From contig JACRNY010000004.1 in assembly GCA_016214695.1 (NCBI GenBank), positions 186,001-250,000 on the forward strand: DNA of 64,000 bases, given 5' to 3'. The DNA comes from Nitrosomonadales bacterium. Its GTDB lineage: Bacteria; Pseudomonadota; Gammaproteobacteria; Burkholderiales; Gallionellaceae. Positions 1 to 9,679 of this stretch are shown here, piece by piece. A program made the position numbers and the translations under genes. The notes below the pieces were generated by a model, which had not been told where the DNA came from, made no database searches, and saw only the letters and a list, made by a program, of their open reading frames with translations. Numbering within the stretch: position 1 is the first letter of the stretch; each line of letters opens with the position of its first letter.

Positions 1-665
1 TCATCGAGGGCTCGACATTCAAGCAGTTGCGCGCTGTCCTGAATGCAGACCCCACGCTGCGCCACGATACCGCAACACTATCTGATGCCGAGATACTCAA
101 ACGCATCGGCGCCACCGAGCAACATCCGGAAGGCTTGTTCTTTCCCGACACCTATAACTACGACAAAGGCAGCAGTGACGTCATCGTGCTGAAGCGCGCC
201 TACCAGCTGATGCAGCGCCAACTCCAGGAAAGCTGGAAAAAGCGCGATGCCGACCTTCCTTTCGACACTCCCTACCAGGCGCTGATCCTGGCTTCCATCG
301 TTGAAAAGGAAACGGGGCAACCGACTGACCGACCGATGATCGCCTCGGTATTCGTCAATCGTCTGCGCAAGAACATGCGCCTGCAGACCGATCCCAGCGT
401 AATCTATGGCATGGGCGACAGATTCAAGGGCAATCTGCGCAAGCGTGACCTGACCGATGACACACCCTACAATACCTATACCCGCAACGGCCTGACGCCG
501 ACACCGATCGCGTTGCCCGGATTGGCAGCGATACAGGCGGCGCTGCATCCGGCACCCAGCAAGGCCCTGTATTTCGTTGCGCGCGGGGACGGCACTTCGC
601 AGTTTTCGAATAGCCTGGTCGATCACAATGACGCAGTCGCCCGCTTCCAGCTGAAACAGAAATGA
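1..665 (+). CDS. mltG: Endolytic murein transglycosylase MltG (YceG-like), C-terminal part
   Basis: This inner-membrane-anchored lytic transglycosylase cuts nascent peptidoglycan glycan strands and sets their length. The open frame runs in from the window edge (codons from base 3), so the N-terminal membrane anchor and LysM-like part are missing; about 220 residues remain. The segment [13 protein letters not shown] carries the glutamate expected to be catalytic in the YceG family, followed by ASVFVNRL and [10 protein letters not shown], both typical of the family. The stop overlaps the tmk start by 4 bases (ATGA), so the two are translationally coupled, and mltG-tmk-holB-tatD is a common proteobacterial order. 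The family call is secure; only completeness is limited. Confidence 0.95.
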   Translation, partial: IEGSTFKQLRAVLNADPTLRHDTATLSDAEILKRIGATEQHPEGLFFPDTYNYDKGSSDVIVLKRAYQLMQRQLQESWKKRDADLPFDTPYQALILASIVEKETGQPTDRPMIASVFVNRLRKNMRLQTDPSVIYGMGDRFKGNLRKRDLTDDTPYNTYTRNGLTPTPIALPGLAAIQAALHPAPSKALYFVARGDGTSQFSNSLVDHNDAVARFQLKQK

Positions 666-1270
666 ACAAAGCCAGATTCATCACCTTTGAAGGCGTAGAC
701 GGGGCAGGGAAGAGCACCGGACTGGCCTGGTTCGTCGATGCCTTGCGCCAGCGCGGTATCGATCTGCTGGTTACCCGCGAACCGGGAGGTACGCCTTTGG
801 GCGAAAAGCTGCGCGAACTCTTGCTGCATGAACCGATGCATGCGGAGACCGAGGCCATGCTGATGTTCGCGGCGCGCCGCGAGCATGTGGAACAGGTCAT
901 CCGCCCTGCCTTGCAACGCGGCACCTGGGTCATTTCCGACCGTTTCAGCGATGCCAGTTTCGCCTACCAGGGTGGGGGCAGGGGTGTACCGTTGGCCAAA
1001 CTGGAGCTTCTGGAGCAATGGGTGCACGGCGATCTGCAGCCCGACCTGACCTTGTTATTCGACATTCCGATCGAGGTCGCGCGCCAGCGTCTGGCCAACA
1101 ATGCGAGTCTGGATCGTTTCGAGCAGGAGCGCGGCGACTTCTTCGAGCGCGTACGCCAAGCCTACCTGGCCAGGGCAGCAAAAATGCCGCAGCGATACGC
1201 CGTGATCCGCGCAGAAAAGAGCGTCGATGAAGTTCAGCGACAACTCGCAGATATCGTCTCATCGCTTTGA
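662..1270 (+). CDS. tmk: Thymidylate kinase
   Basis: It phosphorylates dTMP to dTDP with ATP in the cytoplasm for dTTP synthesis. At 202 residues it has normal family length. The P-loop [11 protein letters not shown] lies at residues 9-19, the DR(E/F/Y)-type motif [11 protein letters not shown] follows at about 38-48, and [14 protein letters not shown] is the dTMP-binding segment. The ATG overlaps the mltG stop by 4 bases, and the stop is 1 base before the likely holB ATG, so this is one operon. Confidence 0.97.
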   Translation: MNKARFITFEGVDGAGKSTGLAWFVDALRQRGIDLLVTREPGGTPLGEKLRELLLHEPMHAETEAMLMFAARREHVEQVIRPALQRGTWVISDRFSDASFAYQGGGRGVPLAKLELLEQWVHGDLQPDLTLLFDIPIEVARQRLANNASLDRFEQERGDFFERVRQAYLARAAKMPQRYAVIRAEKSVDEVQRQLADIVSSL

Positions 1271-1271
1271 A

Positions 1272-2279
1272 ATGAAAACACTTTATCCTTGGCAATCAGA
1301 ATCCTGGCAAGCCTTGCAAGGCTTGCGCGACAGGTTGCCGCATGCGGTATTGCTGAAGGGGGCCCAAGGGATAGGCAAGCTCGATCTGGCTCTGGGTTTC
1401 GCCCAGTCGATGTTGTGTGAAAAGCCGCAAGCCGACGGGCAAGCCTGTCAGGCATGCGGGTCATGCCACTGGTTCGAGCAGGAAAGTCATCCCGATTTCA
1501 GATTGATTCAACCCGATGCCTTGAGCGCGGCCGAAGACGGCGAAGAGAAGCCCGGCGGCAAGAAGCCTTCACGCGAGATATCGGTCGACCAGATACGGGA
1601 TATTTCCGGCTTCGCCAATCTATCGGCTCACTGCGGTGGTTACCGCGTGGTCCTCATTTATCCGGCCGAGGCGATGAACAGCAACGCCGCCAACTCACTG
1701 CTCAAGACCCTGGAAGAACCGACAGACAAGCTGTTGTTCCTGCTGGTCACCCACAAGCCGCAGCAATTGCTGCCCACCATCCTGAGTCGCTGCCTCGGTT
1801 TCACGGTGCACACGCCCACGCGTGAGGCCGGCATCGCATGGCTCAAGCAGCAGGGCGTCAAGAACCCGGAGCATGCGCTGGCGCAGACGGGCTTCGCCCC
1901 CCTGCAAGCGCTAGATTGGGCGGAATCGGGTGAGGGCGCCGAAGAAAGAGCGATGCTGCTTGAGGCGTTGCGTCATCCAGGAAAGATGGATGCGCTGGCC
2001 GTGGCAGAGAGTCTGCAGCGCGGCATCCCGGTCCACATCATCCATTGCCTGCAGCAATGGTGCCATGACCTCACCTCTGCGAAGCTGACCGGCAGGGTGC
2101 GATATTTCCCCGAACAATCAGAGATGTTGCAGAAACTGGCTCAAGGTGTTTCCGCGCATTCCCTGTTGCGGTTTCAGAAGGATCTGCATGAAGCGCGCCG
2201 TGCCGCATTCCATCCTCTCAACCCCAGATTGTTCCTTGAATCGCTGCTGATGTCATATCGTCAGATCTTTTCCGCCTGA
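1272..2279 (+). CDS. holB: DNA polymerase III delta-prime subunit
   Basis: This is a clamp-loader subunit of the replicative polymerase. I place the start at the ATG at 1272, giving 335 residues that begin MKTLYPWQSE, rather than at an upstream in-frame start inside tmk. Visible features are HAVLLKGAQGIGKLDLA (degenerate P-loop), a zinc-binding pattern CQACGSCHW near residues 58-66, and the delta-prime signature SNAANSLLKTLEEPT. It lies 1 base after tmk and 3 bases before the TatD gene. An extra E/G/K-rich loop (AEDGEEKPGGKKPSRE) sits between the zinc module and the sensor region, as in many betaproteobacterial HolB proteins. Confidence 0.95.
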   Translation: MKTLYPWQSESWQALQGLRDRLPHAVLLKGAQGIGKLDLALGFAQSMLCEKPQADGQACQACGSCHWFEQESHPDFRLIQPDALSAAEDGEEKPGGKKPSREISVDQIRDISGFANLSAHCGGYRVVLIYPAEAMNSNAANSLLKTLEEPTDKLLFLLVTHKPQQLLPTILSRCLGFTVHTPTREAGIAWLKQQGVKNPEHALAQTGFAPLQALDWAESGEGAEERAMLLEALRHPGKMDALAVAESLQRGIPVHIIHCLQQWCHDLTSAKLTGRVRYFPEQSEMLQKLAQGVSAHSLLRFQKDLHEARRAAFHPLNPRLFLESLLMSYRQIFSA

Positions 2280-2282
2280 TCC

Positions 2283-3050
2283 ATGTTCATCGATTCCCAT
2301 TGTCACCTGAACTTTCCCGGCCTGAGCGAGCAGCTGGACGCCTTGCTGGAGAACATGAGGGTCAACCAGGTCAGTCATGCCTTGTGCGTATCGGTCGATT
2401 TGTTGAGTTTTCCCGAGGTGCTGGCGATAGCTGAAAACCACGCCAACCTTTATGCCTCGGTTGGCGTCCATCCTGACTACGAGCTTGATACCGAGCCGAC
2501 CCAATCCGGGATCGTCGCTCTGGCGCAGCACCCCAAGGTAGTCGCGATCGGCGAGACAGGTCTTGATTACTACCGGCTTACTGGTGATCTGGAATGGCAG
2601 CGTGAACGATTCCGCACCCATATCAGGGCTGCCAAGGAATCCGGGAAACCGCTCATCATCCATACCCGGTCGGCTGCGGCGGACACATTGCGTATCATGG
2701 CCGAGGAACAGGCCGGGCAAGTTGGCGGCGTGATGCACTGTTTCACCGAGAATCTGGAGGTCGCTCAGGCTGCTATTGAGCAGGGATTCCATATCTCTTT
2801 TTCCGGAATCCTGACTTTCAAGAACGCGACCATCATCAAAGAGGCTGCACAGAATATCCCGCTGGACAGGATCCTGATCGAAACGGACTCGCCATACCTG
2901 GCGCCGACACCGCATCGCGGCAAAACCAATCAGCCAGCCTTCGTAAAGCATGTGGCTGAAGAGATCGCCAGGTTGCGCAACATTCCGCTTGAGGAAGTTG
3001 GCGCAGCGACCACGCGGAATTTCAACCGACTTTTCCTGAAACAGGCGTAA
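2283..3050 (+). CDS. TatD family metal-dependent hydrolase (YcfH-like DNase)
   Basis: A TIM-barrel metal-dependent hydrolase of 255 residues, the usual length. Metal ligands are visible: FIDSHCHLNF at the N terminus, GETGLDYY in the middle, the histidines of PLIIHTR and GGVMHCFTE, and the late aspartate in LIETDSPYLAP. Family members are 3'-5' exonucleases or DNases, and some act on D-aminoacyl-tRNA. It directly follows holB in the same operon. The exact paralogue (TatD, YcfH or YjjV) cannot be fixed from sequence alone; the holB neighbourhood favours YcfH. Confidence 0.93.
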   Translation: MFIDSHCHLNFPGLSEQLDALLENMRVNQVSHALCVSVDLLSFPEVLAIAENHANLYASVGVHPDYELDTEPTQSGIVALAQHPKVVAIGETGLDYYRLTGDLEWQRERFRTHIRAAKESGKPLIIHTRSAAADTLRIMAEEQAGQVGGVMHCFTENLEVAQAAIEQGFHISFSGILTFKNATIIKEAAQNIPLDRILIETDSPYLAPTPHRGKTNQPAFVKHVAEEIARLRNIPLEEVGAATTRNFNRLFLKQA

Positions 3051-3161
3051 CTTAATGAACTGAAATGAAAGTGGGCTGGCGTGATCGCCAATTCCGGCCA
3101 TTCCTTGCATCTCAATCGTGCGCATAATGTATATTATGTCAAATTAAATAAGCAACGAAAA

Positions 3162-3186
3162 AGCCAGCAAGGGTCACCTGCTGGCT
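3162..3186 (-). terminator. Rho-independent terminator for tRNA-Val
   Basis: The 8-bp inverted repeat AGCCAGCA / TGCTGGCT is followed, reading the minus strand, by a T run. It sits just beyond the 3' end of the minus-strand tRNA-Val. Confidence 0.75.
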
Positions 3187-3194
3187 TCTGTGAT

Positions 3195-3269
3195 TGGTGG
3201 GCGGTACTGGGTTCGAACCAGTGACCCCTGCCGTGTGAAGGCAGTGCTCTACCGCTGAGCTAACCGCCC
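3195..3269 (-). tRNA. tRNA-Val (anticodon CAC)
   Basis: A cloverleaf on the minus strand: acceptor stem GGGCGGT/ACCGCCC, genomically encoded CCA, and anticodon stem CTGCC/GGCAG around loop TTCACAC, giving anticodon CAC (codon GTG). The T-loop GTTCGAACC is present. Confidence 0.96.
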
Positions 3270-3383
3270 AATCGAGGGCGCGCATTTAATCATAGGCGGA
3301 AATCACGGTCAATTTGTTTTATCGCCAAATCCATCTGGCGTAGAATGCGCGCCTCATTTCATGCCTCACATCAGGAAAGCAAC

Positions 3384-4790
3384 ATGACCGTCCGCACCCG
3401 TTTCGCTCCCAGTCCCACCGGATACCTGCACATCGGCGGCGCGCGTACTGCATTGTTCTCCTGGGCCTATGCCCGCAAACATGGCGGCACTTTCATCTTG
3501 CGCATCGAAGACACCGATGTGGAGCGTTCCACTCCGGAAGCCGTACAGGCGATCCTGGACGGGATGAACTGGCTCAGGCTGAATTACGATGAAGGTCCGT
3601 TCTACCAGATGCAGCGCATGCCGCGCTATAAAGAAGTCATCCAGCAGATGCTGGCGTCTGGTCAGGCCTATTATTGTTATACCTCCCCAGCCGAGCTGGA
3701 TGCCATGCGCGAAGCCCAGCGCGCCCGCGGCGAAAAACCGCGCTATGACGGCACCTGGCGCCCCGAACCGGGCAAGGTCCTGCCGCCCGTCCCTGCCGAT
3801 ATCAAACCCGTGGTGCGCTTCAAGAACCCCAGCGAGGGTGTCGTATCCTGGAAAGACATGGTCAAGGGCCAGATCGAATTCAGCAACACCGAACTGGACG
3901 ACCTCATCATCGCCCGTTCCGACGGCACGCCTACTTATAATTTCTGCGTGGTGGTGGATGACTGGGACATGGGCATCACCCAGGTCATCCGCGGCGACGA
4001 CCACGTCAACAATACCCCGCGCCAGATCAACATCCTCAAGGCGCTGGGTGCGACCGTGCCCGCCTATGCACACCTGTCGATGATCCTGGGCGACGACGGC
4101 ACCAAGCTGTCCAAACGCCACGGCGCGGTCAGCGTCATGCAATATGACGAGGACGGCTACCTGCCCGAGGCAGTCATCAATTACCTCGCCCGTCTGGGCT
4201 GGTCGCATGGCGATGCCGAAGTGTTCTCGGTCGCGCAGTTCTGCGAATGGTTCGATCTCGACCACATCACCCCGTCCGCCGCCCAATTCAATACCGAGAA
4301 GCTGAACTGGCTGAACAGCCATTACCTCAAGCAGACTGACAACGCCAAACTGGCCGAGCTGGTGCGCCCGCGTCTCGAAGCACGCGGCATCAAGATCAAT
4401 CCCGCTCCCGACCTCGCTGCCATTGCAGGCCTGTATAAAGAGCGTGTCGCGACCCTGAACGAGCTGGCCGATGCTGCCGAGGTTTTTTATATCGATCTGC
4501 ATCCGGAAGCTGCATTGCTCGATTCACAGCTTTCCGCCGAAGCCATCCCTGCCCTGCGCGATCTGGCCCAGCAGTTCGCCACGGTCGCCTGGGAAGCCGC
4601 AGCCATCAGCGCCGCGATCAAGGAAGTCATCGGCAAGCACGGCCTGAAGATGCCAAAACTCGCCATGCCCTTGCGCGTGATGCTCACGGGGCAGACGCAG
4701 ACGCCTTCTGTGGATGCTCTGGTGGCATTGTTTCCGCGCGAGATGGTGCTGGAGCGCATGGAAAAGAATCTTGCGAAAAAAACTGCCTGA
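3384..4790 (+). CDS. gltX: Glutamyl-tRNA synthetase
   Basis: It charges tRNA-Glu with glutamate. The start is set at the ATG at 3384, preceded by an AGGAAAG Shine-Dalgarno, giving 468 residues ([19 protein letters not shown]), which matches the family. The HIGH-type motif is [12 protein letters not shown] and the KMSKS-type motif is GTKLSKRHG near residues 235-243. It lies directly upstream of tRNA-Glu(TTC), its own substrate, and tRNA-Ala, an arrangement that may be chance. It is a discriminating bacterial type; whether the organism also uses a GatCAB route is not visible here. Confidence 0.97.
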   Translation: MTVRTRFAPSPTGYLHIGGARTALFSWAYARKHGGTFILRIEDTDVERSTPEAVQAILDGMNWLRLNYDEGPFYQMQRMPRYKEVIQQMLASGQAYYCYTSPAELDAMREAQRARGEKPRYDGTWRPEPGKVLPPVPADIKPVVRFKNPSEGVVSWKDMVKGQIEFSNTELDDLIIARSDGTPTYNFCVVVDDWDMGITQVIRGDDHVNNTPRQINILKALGATVPAYAHLSMILGDDGTKLSKRHGAVSVMQYDEDGYLPEAVINYLARLGWSHGDAEVFSVAQFCEWFDLDHITPSAAQFNTEKLNWLNSHYLKQTDNAKLAELVRPRLEARGIKINPAPDLAAIAGLYKERVATLNELADAAEVFYIDLHPEAALLDSQLSAEAIPALRDLAQQFATVAWEAAAISAAIKEVIGKHGLKMPKLAMPLRVMLTGQTQTPSVDALVALFPREMVLERMEKNLAKKTA

Positions 4791-4795
4791 GTTGC

Positions 4796-4824
4796 TTTAC
4801 AAGGTTGGGGCGCATCAATATAAT
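4796..4824 (+). promoter_or_regulatory. Sigma-70 promoter of the tRNA-Ala/tRNA-Glu operon
   Basis: TTTACA and TATAAT are separated by exactly 17 bases and followed by a G+C-rich discriminator (GCGCGC). This is the typical layout of stable-RNA promoters under stringent control. It lies 27 bases upstream of tRNA-Ala. Confidence 0.8.
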
Positions 4825-4850
4825 GCGCGCTCTTTTCGGGGCATCACCTG

Positions 4851-4926
<76 letters not shown>

Positions 4927-4941
4927 TTGAAAAGAAACGAA

Positions 4942-5017
4942 GTCCCCTTCGTCTAGAGGCCTAGGACACCGCCCTTTCACGGCGATAACACGAGTTCGAA
5001 TCTCGTAGGGGACGCCA
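4942..5017 (+). tRNA. tRNA-Glu (anticodon TTC)
   Basis: Acceptor GTCCCCT/AGGGGAC with encoded CCA, and loop CTTTCAC with anticodon TTC. The anticodon stem reads CCGCC/GGCGA, leaving a C-A mismatch at the outermost pair (27-43), where the family normally has C-G. The T stem ACGAG/CTCGT is intact. Confidence 0.95.
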
Positions 5018-5052
5018 AATTACTCGCACGTTGCGTCTGACGCTGCGATCAC

Positions 5053-5079
5053 AAAAAAAGCCCTTTCGGGCTTTTTTTG
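5053..5079 (+). terminator. Bidirectional Rho-independent terminator
   Basis: A stem with core AGCCC-TTTC-GGGCT is flanked by an A run on one side and a T run on the other, so it can end both the plus-strand tRNA operon and the minus-strand signalling operon that finishes at 5089. Confidence 0.9.
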
Positions 5080-5088
5080 TTTTCTTGC

Positions 5089-6615
5089 CTACTCTTTTTC
5101 CGCGTGCCGTACCGGCAGCCAAACCCTGAACCGGGAACCCTTGCCCACTTCGCTGGCGACCTCGATACGGCCATTATGCTTTTGCACGATGCCATATGAG
5201 AGCGAAAGCCCCAGTCCGGTCCCCTTGCCTACAGGTTTGGTGGTGAAGAATGGATCGAAGATACGGTTGAGATGTTCGGAGGGTATCCCTTTGCCGGTGT
5301 CTTCAACTTCCACCCAGACCTGCTCGCCTGCAGTTCCGGTGCGGACCGTGATGACGCCGCTCTTCTCGATCGCCTGCGCCGCATTCACCAGCATGTTCAT
5401 GAACACCTGGTTGACCTGCGACGGCATACACTCCACGTCGGGTATCCCGGCATATTCCCTGACCACTGTCGCCTTGTACTTGATCTCGTTGGCGACGACG
5501 TTGAGGGTGCTGTCCAGGCCCTGCTCAAGATTGGCGTACTGCCAGTTCGATTCATCCACATGGGAGAAGTCCTTGAGATCCTGCACGATGCGTTTCACCC
5601 GCGCGAGACCATCCTGCGATTCTTTCAACAGACTGGGAATGTCCTCCATCAGATAGGCGAAATCGACTTTCTTTTTGACCTCAGCCACCTCTGCGCAGGT
5701 GTTGGCGCCGACCCTGGCTTCAGCTGTCTGGTATGCAGAGATCACATCGAACAGGCTGGTAATATATTTTCCCAGCGTCCCGAGATTGGAATTGACGAAT
5801 CCGACCGGATTGTTGATCTCGTGTGCCACACCTGCAGCGAGTTGGCCGATGGAGGCCATTTTCTCGGACTGCAGCAACTGGGTGTGCGCGGATTCAAGCT
5901 TCTCGTTGAGCAGTTTCAATTCGATGTTGTTGGCCGTCAATTGCTGGTTGGCCTGCTCGATCGCCGTGGTTCGCTGCCTGACCCGTTCTTCCAGTTGTTC
6001 GTTCAGCACGCGCAACGCTTCGTGCTCTGCTACCAATTGCTGGTTCTTCTGGATCACTTCCAGAGTCTTGTCGCCAAGCTTGCCGTACATCTCGTTCAGC
6101 GCTTCCATCAGCACGTTCGCCGATTGCGTCATGAAGGCGTTCGCCTTGCGCACGGCCTCCTCGTGGCTGGCTCCGGCCTGCAGTGCCAGGATCTCCTGCG
6201 CCATGCGCGAGTCCGAACCAAGGATGTGCTGCACCAGCCAGTTGGTCAGGTATTTCAGCAAGGGCGTCACGAGCTGCTCGGTGGCATCGTTGCTACCCAG
6301 CAGGATCTTCGCGGCCACGGTCACCTGCGTGGTGAAATGCTGGTGTGCCTTGATATGTGCCTGCTGATGGCCGGCATCGACCTCGTACTGCTTCATCAAC
6401 TCCTCTTCGGTGTTGAAATGATAGACAGTGTAATTCCCCAGTTCGGTCAGAATCTCGCCCAACTCGCCGGGGCTGGTCTGATGCGCACTGATACCGCCAA
6501 GCCGGTTGATCAGATCCACCAGTTTCTGGTGCTGGGTATCCACCACCTCCACACCGGTGTTGAACTTGCTGTCCCAGGTGAAAGCCTTGAACTGTTCTGC
6601 AGTCACACTATTCAT
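5089..6615 (-). CDS. Histidine kinase with N-terminal hemerythrin domain
   Basis: 508 residues. Residues 10-140 form a bacteriohemerythrin domain with the full di-iron ligand pattern H29, H66, E70, H87, H91, H130 and D135, so it should bind O2 or sense iron/redox state. A coiled coil (about 185-248) leads to the HisKA dimerisation domain with phospho-acceptor His265 in AGVAHEINNP, and then a HATPase_c domain (NMLVNAAQAIE, DTGKGIP, GTGLGLSLS). No transmembrane helix is seen, so it is a cytoplasmic sensor. It is the last gene of a minus-strand operon of response-regulator proteins and is their plausible phosphodonor. No DNA-binding regulator is encoded nearby, suggesting output through c-di-GMP. 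Confidence 0.93.
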   Translation of the reverse strand: MNSVTAEQFKAFTWDSKFNTGVEVVDTQHQKLVDLINRLGGISAHQTSPGELGEILTELGNYTVYHFNTEEELMKQYEVDAGHQQAHIKAHQHFTTQVTVAAKILLGSNDATEQLVTPLLKYLTNWLVQHILGSDSRMAQEILALQAGASHEEAVRKANAFMTQSANVLMEALNEMYGKLGDKTLEVIQKNQQLVAEHEALRVLNEQLEERVRQRTTAIEQANQQLTANNIELKLLNEKLESAHTQLLQSEKMASIGQLAAGVAHEINNPVGFVNSNLGTLGKYITSLFDVISAYQTAEARVGANTCAEVAEVKKKVDFAYLMEDIPSLLKESQDGLARVKRIVQDLKDFSHVDESNWQYANLEQGLDSTLNVVANEIKYKATVVREYAGIPDVECMPSQVNQVFMNMLVNAAQAIEKSGVITVRTGTAGEQVWVEVEDTGKGIPSEHLNRIFDPFFTTKPVGKGTGLGLSLSYGIVQKHNGRIEVASEVGKGSRFRVWLPVRHAEKE

Positions 6616-6647
6616 GCTCCATCCCTTCCGTCGATCCGCAGTCGAGA

Positions 6648-7961
6648 CTATTTGTCGTACACATAGATGACCAGGCCGGGCGCGATTTTGGAATATCCCA
6701 TGATTTGTCCGATCAGGTTGGCATCCAGCACATGCTCCTTGGACAACAGCAACTCGCCATGGTTACTCAGCAGATCGCGCGACAACACCATCCCGCTCTT
6801 CACCTGATCTGCATGCAGCACACGTTCCTGCACCGAGGCCCGCGTCTTCTCGTTCGCCTTCATCTCGCGGACGAAAGCTTCCACCACCGACGGGTCATAG
6901 CGCCCCCCACTCCCCTCCTGGATGAACAGCACGGCGTCCGCCGGTTTCAGGTGTTTCCCAGTCAACGTTCCGTCCTGCACCGAATCGAACTCGTTCGCCA
7001 GCGCGATGATGCGTGCACCAAGCGGGATCTCCATGCCGCGCAGCCTGTCCGGATAGCCCTGCCCGTCGAAATGCTCGTGGTGGCTGCGGATCAGTTTCGC
7101 CGCCCCCTGCAACTGCTCAAGCGCCATCAATGCCATCTGTCCCTTGATCGGGTGCTTCACGAATTCGACCCGTTCCAGCGTGTTCATGTCCGAGTATGGC
7201 TTCTCCAGCAGATAGTCGGGCAAGCCGATCTTGCCGACATCGTGCAACAGGGCAGCCAGGAACACGTCCTGCGTCTCCGCCTCGCTCATCCCCATCTGCA
7301 CCGCGATCGCCCTGGAAAGCTCGGCGACACGCTGAGAATGGCCGGCCATGGCGCCCTCGCGCATCTCGATCAGATTGGCGAAGATGCGGATGGAGGTGAT
7401 GAACCCCTTCTTCAGTTTCTCGTGGGCGACCTCAAGGAAACCCATCGTCTGCCGCAGTTCCTCGGTGCGCGCCCTGACCTTCTGCTCAAGGTTCGCGTTC
7501 AGGTCCCTGAGTTCCTCGTTCTGTTTGCGCGTCAGTTCCTCCAGCCCGCGGTTCGCCTTCTCCAGTTCCTTGTGGCGCAAGGCATGCTGGATGGACAGGA
7601 CGATATCGTTGTCCTCCCACGGCTTGGATATATAGCGGTAGATATGCCCCTTGTTGATGGCATCGATGGTGGCCTCGATCTCGGCATAGCCAGTCAGCAG
7701 GATGCGCACGGTATCCGGCCAGCCTTCATTGACCTTCTGCAGGAACTGCGCGCCGTTCATCTCCGGCATGCGCATGTCCGAGACCACCAGATCGACCGTC
7801 TCGTGCCGCATGATCTCCAAGGCCTGCGCGCCGCTTTCCGCCGTGAAGATGCGGTAGCCGTGGGGCCGGAACAGGCGCTTCAGCGACGACAGCACATTGG
7901 CTTCGTCGTCCACGAACAGCAGTGTCGCTGGGCTCCCGTTGTCGCTCTGTGATTCCATCAT
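6648..7961 (-). CDS. Response regulator with HD-GYP phosphodiesterase domain
   Basis: 437 residues. An N-terminal receiver domain (LLFVDDEANV, phospho-acceptor Asp in LVVSDMRMPEM, and the TGYAE and KPW segments) is followed by a coiled coil at about 135-190 and an HD-GYP domain with LLHDVGKIGLPD and HHEHFDGQGYPDRLRG. All motifs of an active HD-GYP c-di-GMP phosphodiesterase are intact. This is the RpfG-like architecture. It lies 32 bases upstream of the hemerythrin kinase, so phosphorylation by that kinase would link O2/redox sensing to c-di-GMP breakdown; the pairing is inferred from adjacency. Confidence 0.94.
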   Translation of the reverse strand: MMESQSDNGSPATLLFVDDEANVLSSLKRLFRPHGYRIFTAESGAQALEIMRHETVDLVVSDMRMPEMNGAQFLQKVNEGWPDTVRILLTGYAEIEATIDAINKGHIYRYISKPWEDNDIVLSIQHALRHKELEKANRGLEELTRKQNEELRDLNANLEQKVRARTEELRQTMGFLEVAHEKLKKGFITSIRIFANLIEMREGAMAGHSQRVAELSRAIAVQMGMSEAETQDVFLAALLHDVGKIGLPDYLLEKPYSDMNTLERVEFVKHPIKGQMALMALEQLQGAAKLIRSHHEHFDGQGYPDRLRGMEIPLGARIIALANEFDSVQDGTLTGKHLKPADAVLFIQEGSGGRYDPSVVEAFVREMKANEKTRASVQERVLHADQVKSGMVLSRDLLSNHGELLLSKEHVLDANLIGQIMGYSKIAPGLVIYVYDK

Positions 7962-8002
7962 CGCCGGCCTTTCACTCGTAGGCGTTCCCGTCGGTCTGTC
8001 AT

Positions 8003-8839
8003 CTAGGTCTCAAGCATCAGATTGGCCATCGCATCCAGCTGTTCCGGCTGCGGCAGGCATGCCCCGATGCGGTTGGCGGTCAGGCCCATGCGGTCGCACA
8101 GCCCCTCCGGCAACCGCTCCTGCAAAGCATCGCCGCGCAAGCCGTCTTCCAGCAGCACCGCCAGGCTGACCATGCCGGTGGTCAAACTGAACGGCTCCCT
8201 GACCGGCTTGCGCCAGTAACGGATGGCATGCTCGATCTCCGGCGGGAAGTTCCAGCGCCTGGCCATCTCCGCGCCGATCTCGGCGTGATCGAAACCGAGA
8301 CTGGCCCTTTCGAGATCGACCAGACTGCCTTCCGAAGTCTTCAGTTGTGCCAGCAATCCGGCGAATCTCTCGGGGATGCAGACACTGAACACGAGTTGTC
8401 CGACATCGTGGAACATGCCTGCCGTGAATGCCAGTTTGCGGTCTCCGCTACCCAGGCAATTCACCAGGGTCTCGGTATAGGTGGCCACACGGAAGCTGCG
8501 CAGCCAATAAGCATGGCGGTCGAACAGATCGTCGGGCGTGGCGGCGAACGCGCGCATATACCCCGCCGAAACCACCAGCGAACGGACGGTATCGAAACCG
8601 AGAACAGTCACAGCATCCTGTATCGACCCGACCTCGCGGGAGAGGCCGTAAAAGGAAGAGTTGGCCACCCGCAGCACGCGCGCGCTCAAGCCCTGGTCGA
8701 GTGCGATCTTGTGCGCCAGTACGGCGCTACCCGCATTCTCGTCCCTGAAACTGGCCATCACCTCCTGCACGACCTGGGGCATCGCAGGAAGCTGATGGAG
8801 CCTGTCCATGACCGTGTTTTTGCTTATTTCGCCACGCAT
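8003..8839 (-). CDS. HDOD domain protein
   Basis: 278 residues made almost entirely of an HDOD domain: LPAMPQVVQEVM near the start, LRVANSSFYGL, and SIQDAVTVLGFDTVRSLV. HDOD proteins are HD-superfamily relatives that usually lack catalytic metal ligands and act as signalling scaffolds. Here a degenerate HD-like FTAGMFHDVGQLVF segment is visible. It lies within the same operon as two response regulators and an HD-GYP protein, consistent with a role in c-di-GMP signal relay. The specific partner is unknown. Confidence 0.9.
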   Translation of the reverse strand: MRGEISKNTVMDRLHQLPAMPQVVQEVMASFRDENAGSAVLAHKIALDQGLSARVLRVANSSFYGLSREVGSIQDAVTVLGFDTVRSLVVSAGYMRAFAATPDDLFDRHAYWLRSFRVATYTETLVNCLGSGDRKLAFTAGMFHDVGQLVFSVCIPERFAGLLAQLKTSEGSLVDLERASLGFDHAEIGAEMARRWNFPPEIEHAIRYWRKPVREPFSLTTGMVSLAVLLEDGLRGDALQERLPEGLCDRMGLTANRIGACLPQPEQLDAMANLMLET

Positions 8840-8869
8840 ATGCTCACACCTTCATGATCTTTGAGGGCT

Positions 8870-9679
8870 TCATACATAGGCCTCGATGACGAGGATCACA
8901 CCCTTGGCGGGAGAATTCCCGCCCATGGGACTGCACCAGCAGTTGGCCAGCCGGCCATCGGGAAAACGATACTGGAGCTTTTCACCCGGCTTGCCGCACA
9001 CGCAATCCATCAATTCTGCCGGCATCACCTCGCTCGCCACCTCCCCCAGCAACGGCGCTGTCCCGTCCGCCGAGAACAGGTTGCGGGCGCTCCGGTTGGC
9101 GATGGCGATCACGCCGTCATCGCCGATGCCAATCACCGCCACCGGCAATCCCTCCAGTACTTCCTGCGATACATGAAGGACATTCAGGTTGCGCAAGACC
9201 TCACGGGTCTTTTCCTCCACGCGCTCTTCGAGGCGGTGGTTCATGCCCTGCAGTTCCCGGTTCGCCTGCTGCAACTCGCGGGTCAGGCGCGCGTTCTCCA
9301 TCTTCATCTCGTAGCGCTGGAAAGCCTCCTGCACGTTGGCGCGCAGCAGATCGTCGTCCCACGGCTTGGTAAAAAACTTGTACACCGAGCCGCGGTTGAT
9401 GGCATCGGTCACCGAATTGAGCTCGGTATAACCGCTCAGCACGATGCGCACCGTATCCGGATACAGCTCGCGCACCTTGCCGAGGAACTCCACCCCGGTC
9501 ATGTTAGGCATGCGCTGGTCCGAGATGATCACGCCGACCGCGTTCTGCGCCAGCAACTCCAATCCTTCGACAGCACTGTTGGCGCGCAGGATGCGGTAAC
9601 CGTCCTGCCGCAGCAGGCGCACCAGTGCGGAGGTGATATTCTCTTCGTCGTCGACCAGTAACAGCGTGCGTTCCATCAT
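8870..9679 (-). CDS. Response regulator with C-terminal PAS-like domain
   Basis: 269 residues. A receiver domain (LLLVDDEENI, Asp in VIISDQRMPNM, SGYTE, TKPWDDDLL) is followed by a coiled coil at about 125-160 and a PAS-like segment (VLEGLPVAVIGIGDDGVIAIAN) with no recognisable enzymatic output. The receiver is very similar to that of the next upstream gene, including the KFxTKPWD ending, so the two arose by duplication. The start overlaps the stop of the upstream GGDEF-EAL gene by 4 bases. It may be a phosphate sink or an adaptor. The PAS assignment is moderate. Confidence 0.88.
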   Translation of the reverse strand: MMERTLLLVDDEENITSALVRLLRQDGYRILRANSAVEGLELLAQNAVGVIISDQRMPNMTGVEFLGKVRELYPDTVRIVLSGYTELNSVTDAINRGSVYKFFTKPWDDDLLRANVQEAFQRYEMKMENARLTRELQQANRELQGMNHRLEERVEEKTREVLRNLNVLHVSQEVLEGLPVAVIGIGDDGVIAIANRSARNLFSADGTAPLLGEVASEVMPAELMDCVCGKPGEKLQYRFPDGRLANCWCSPMGGNSPAKGVILVIEAYV

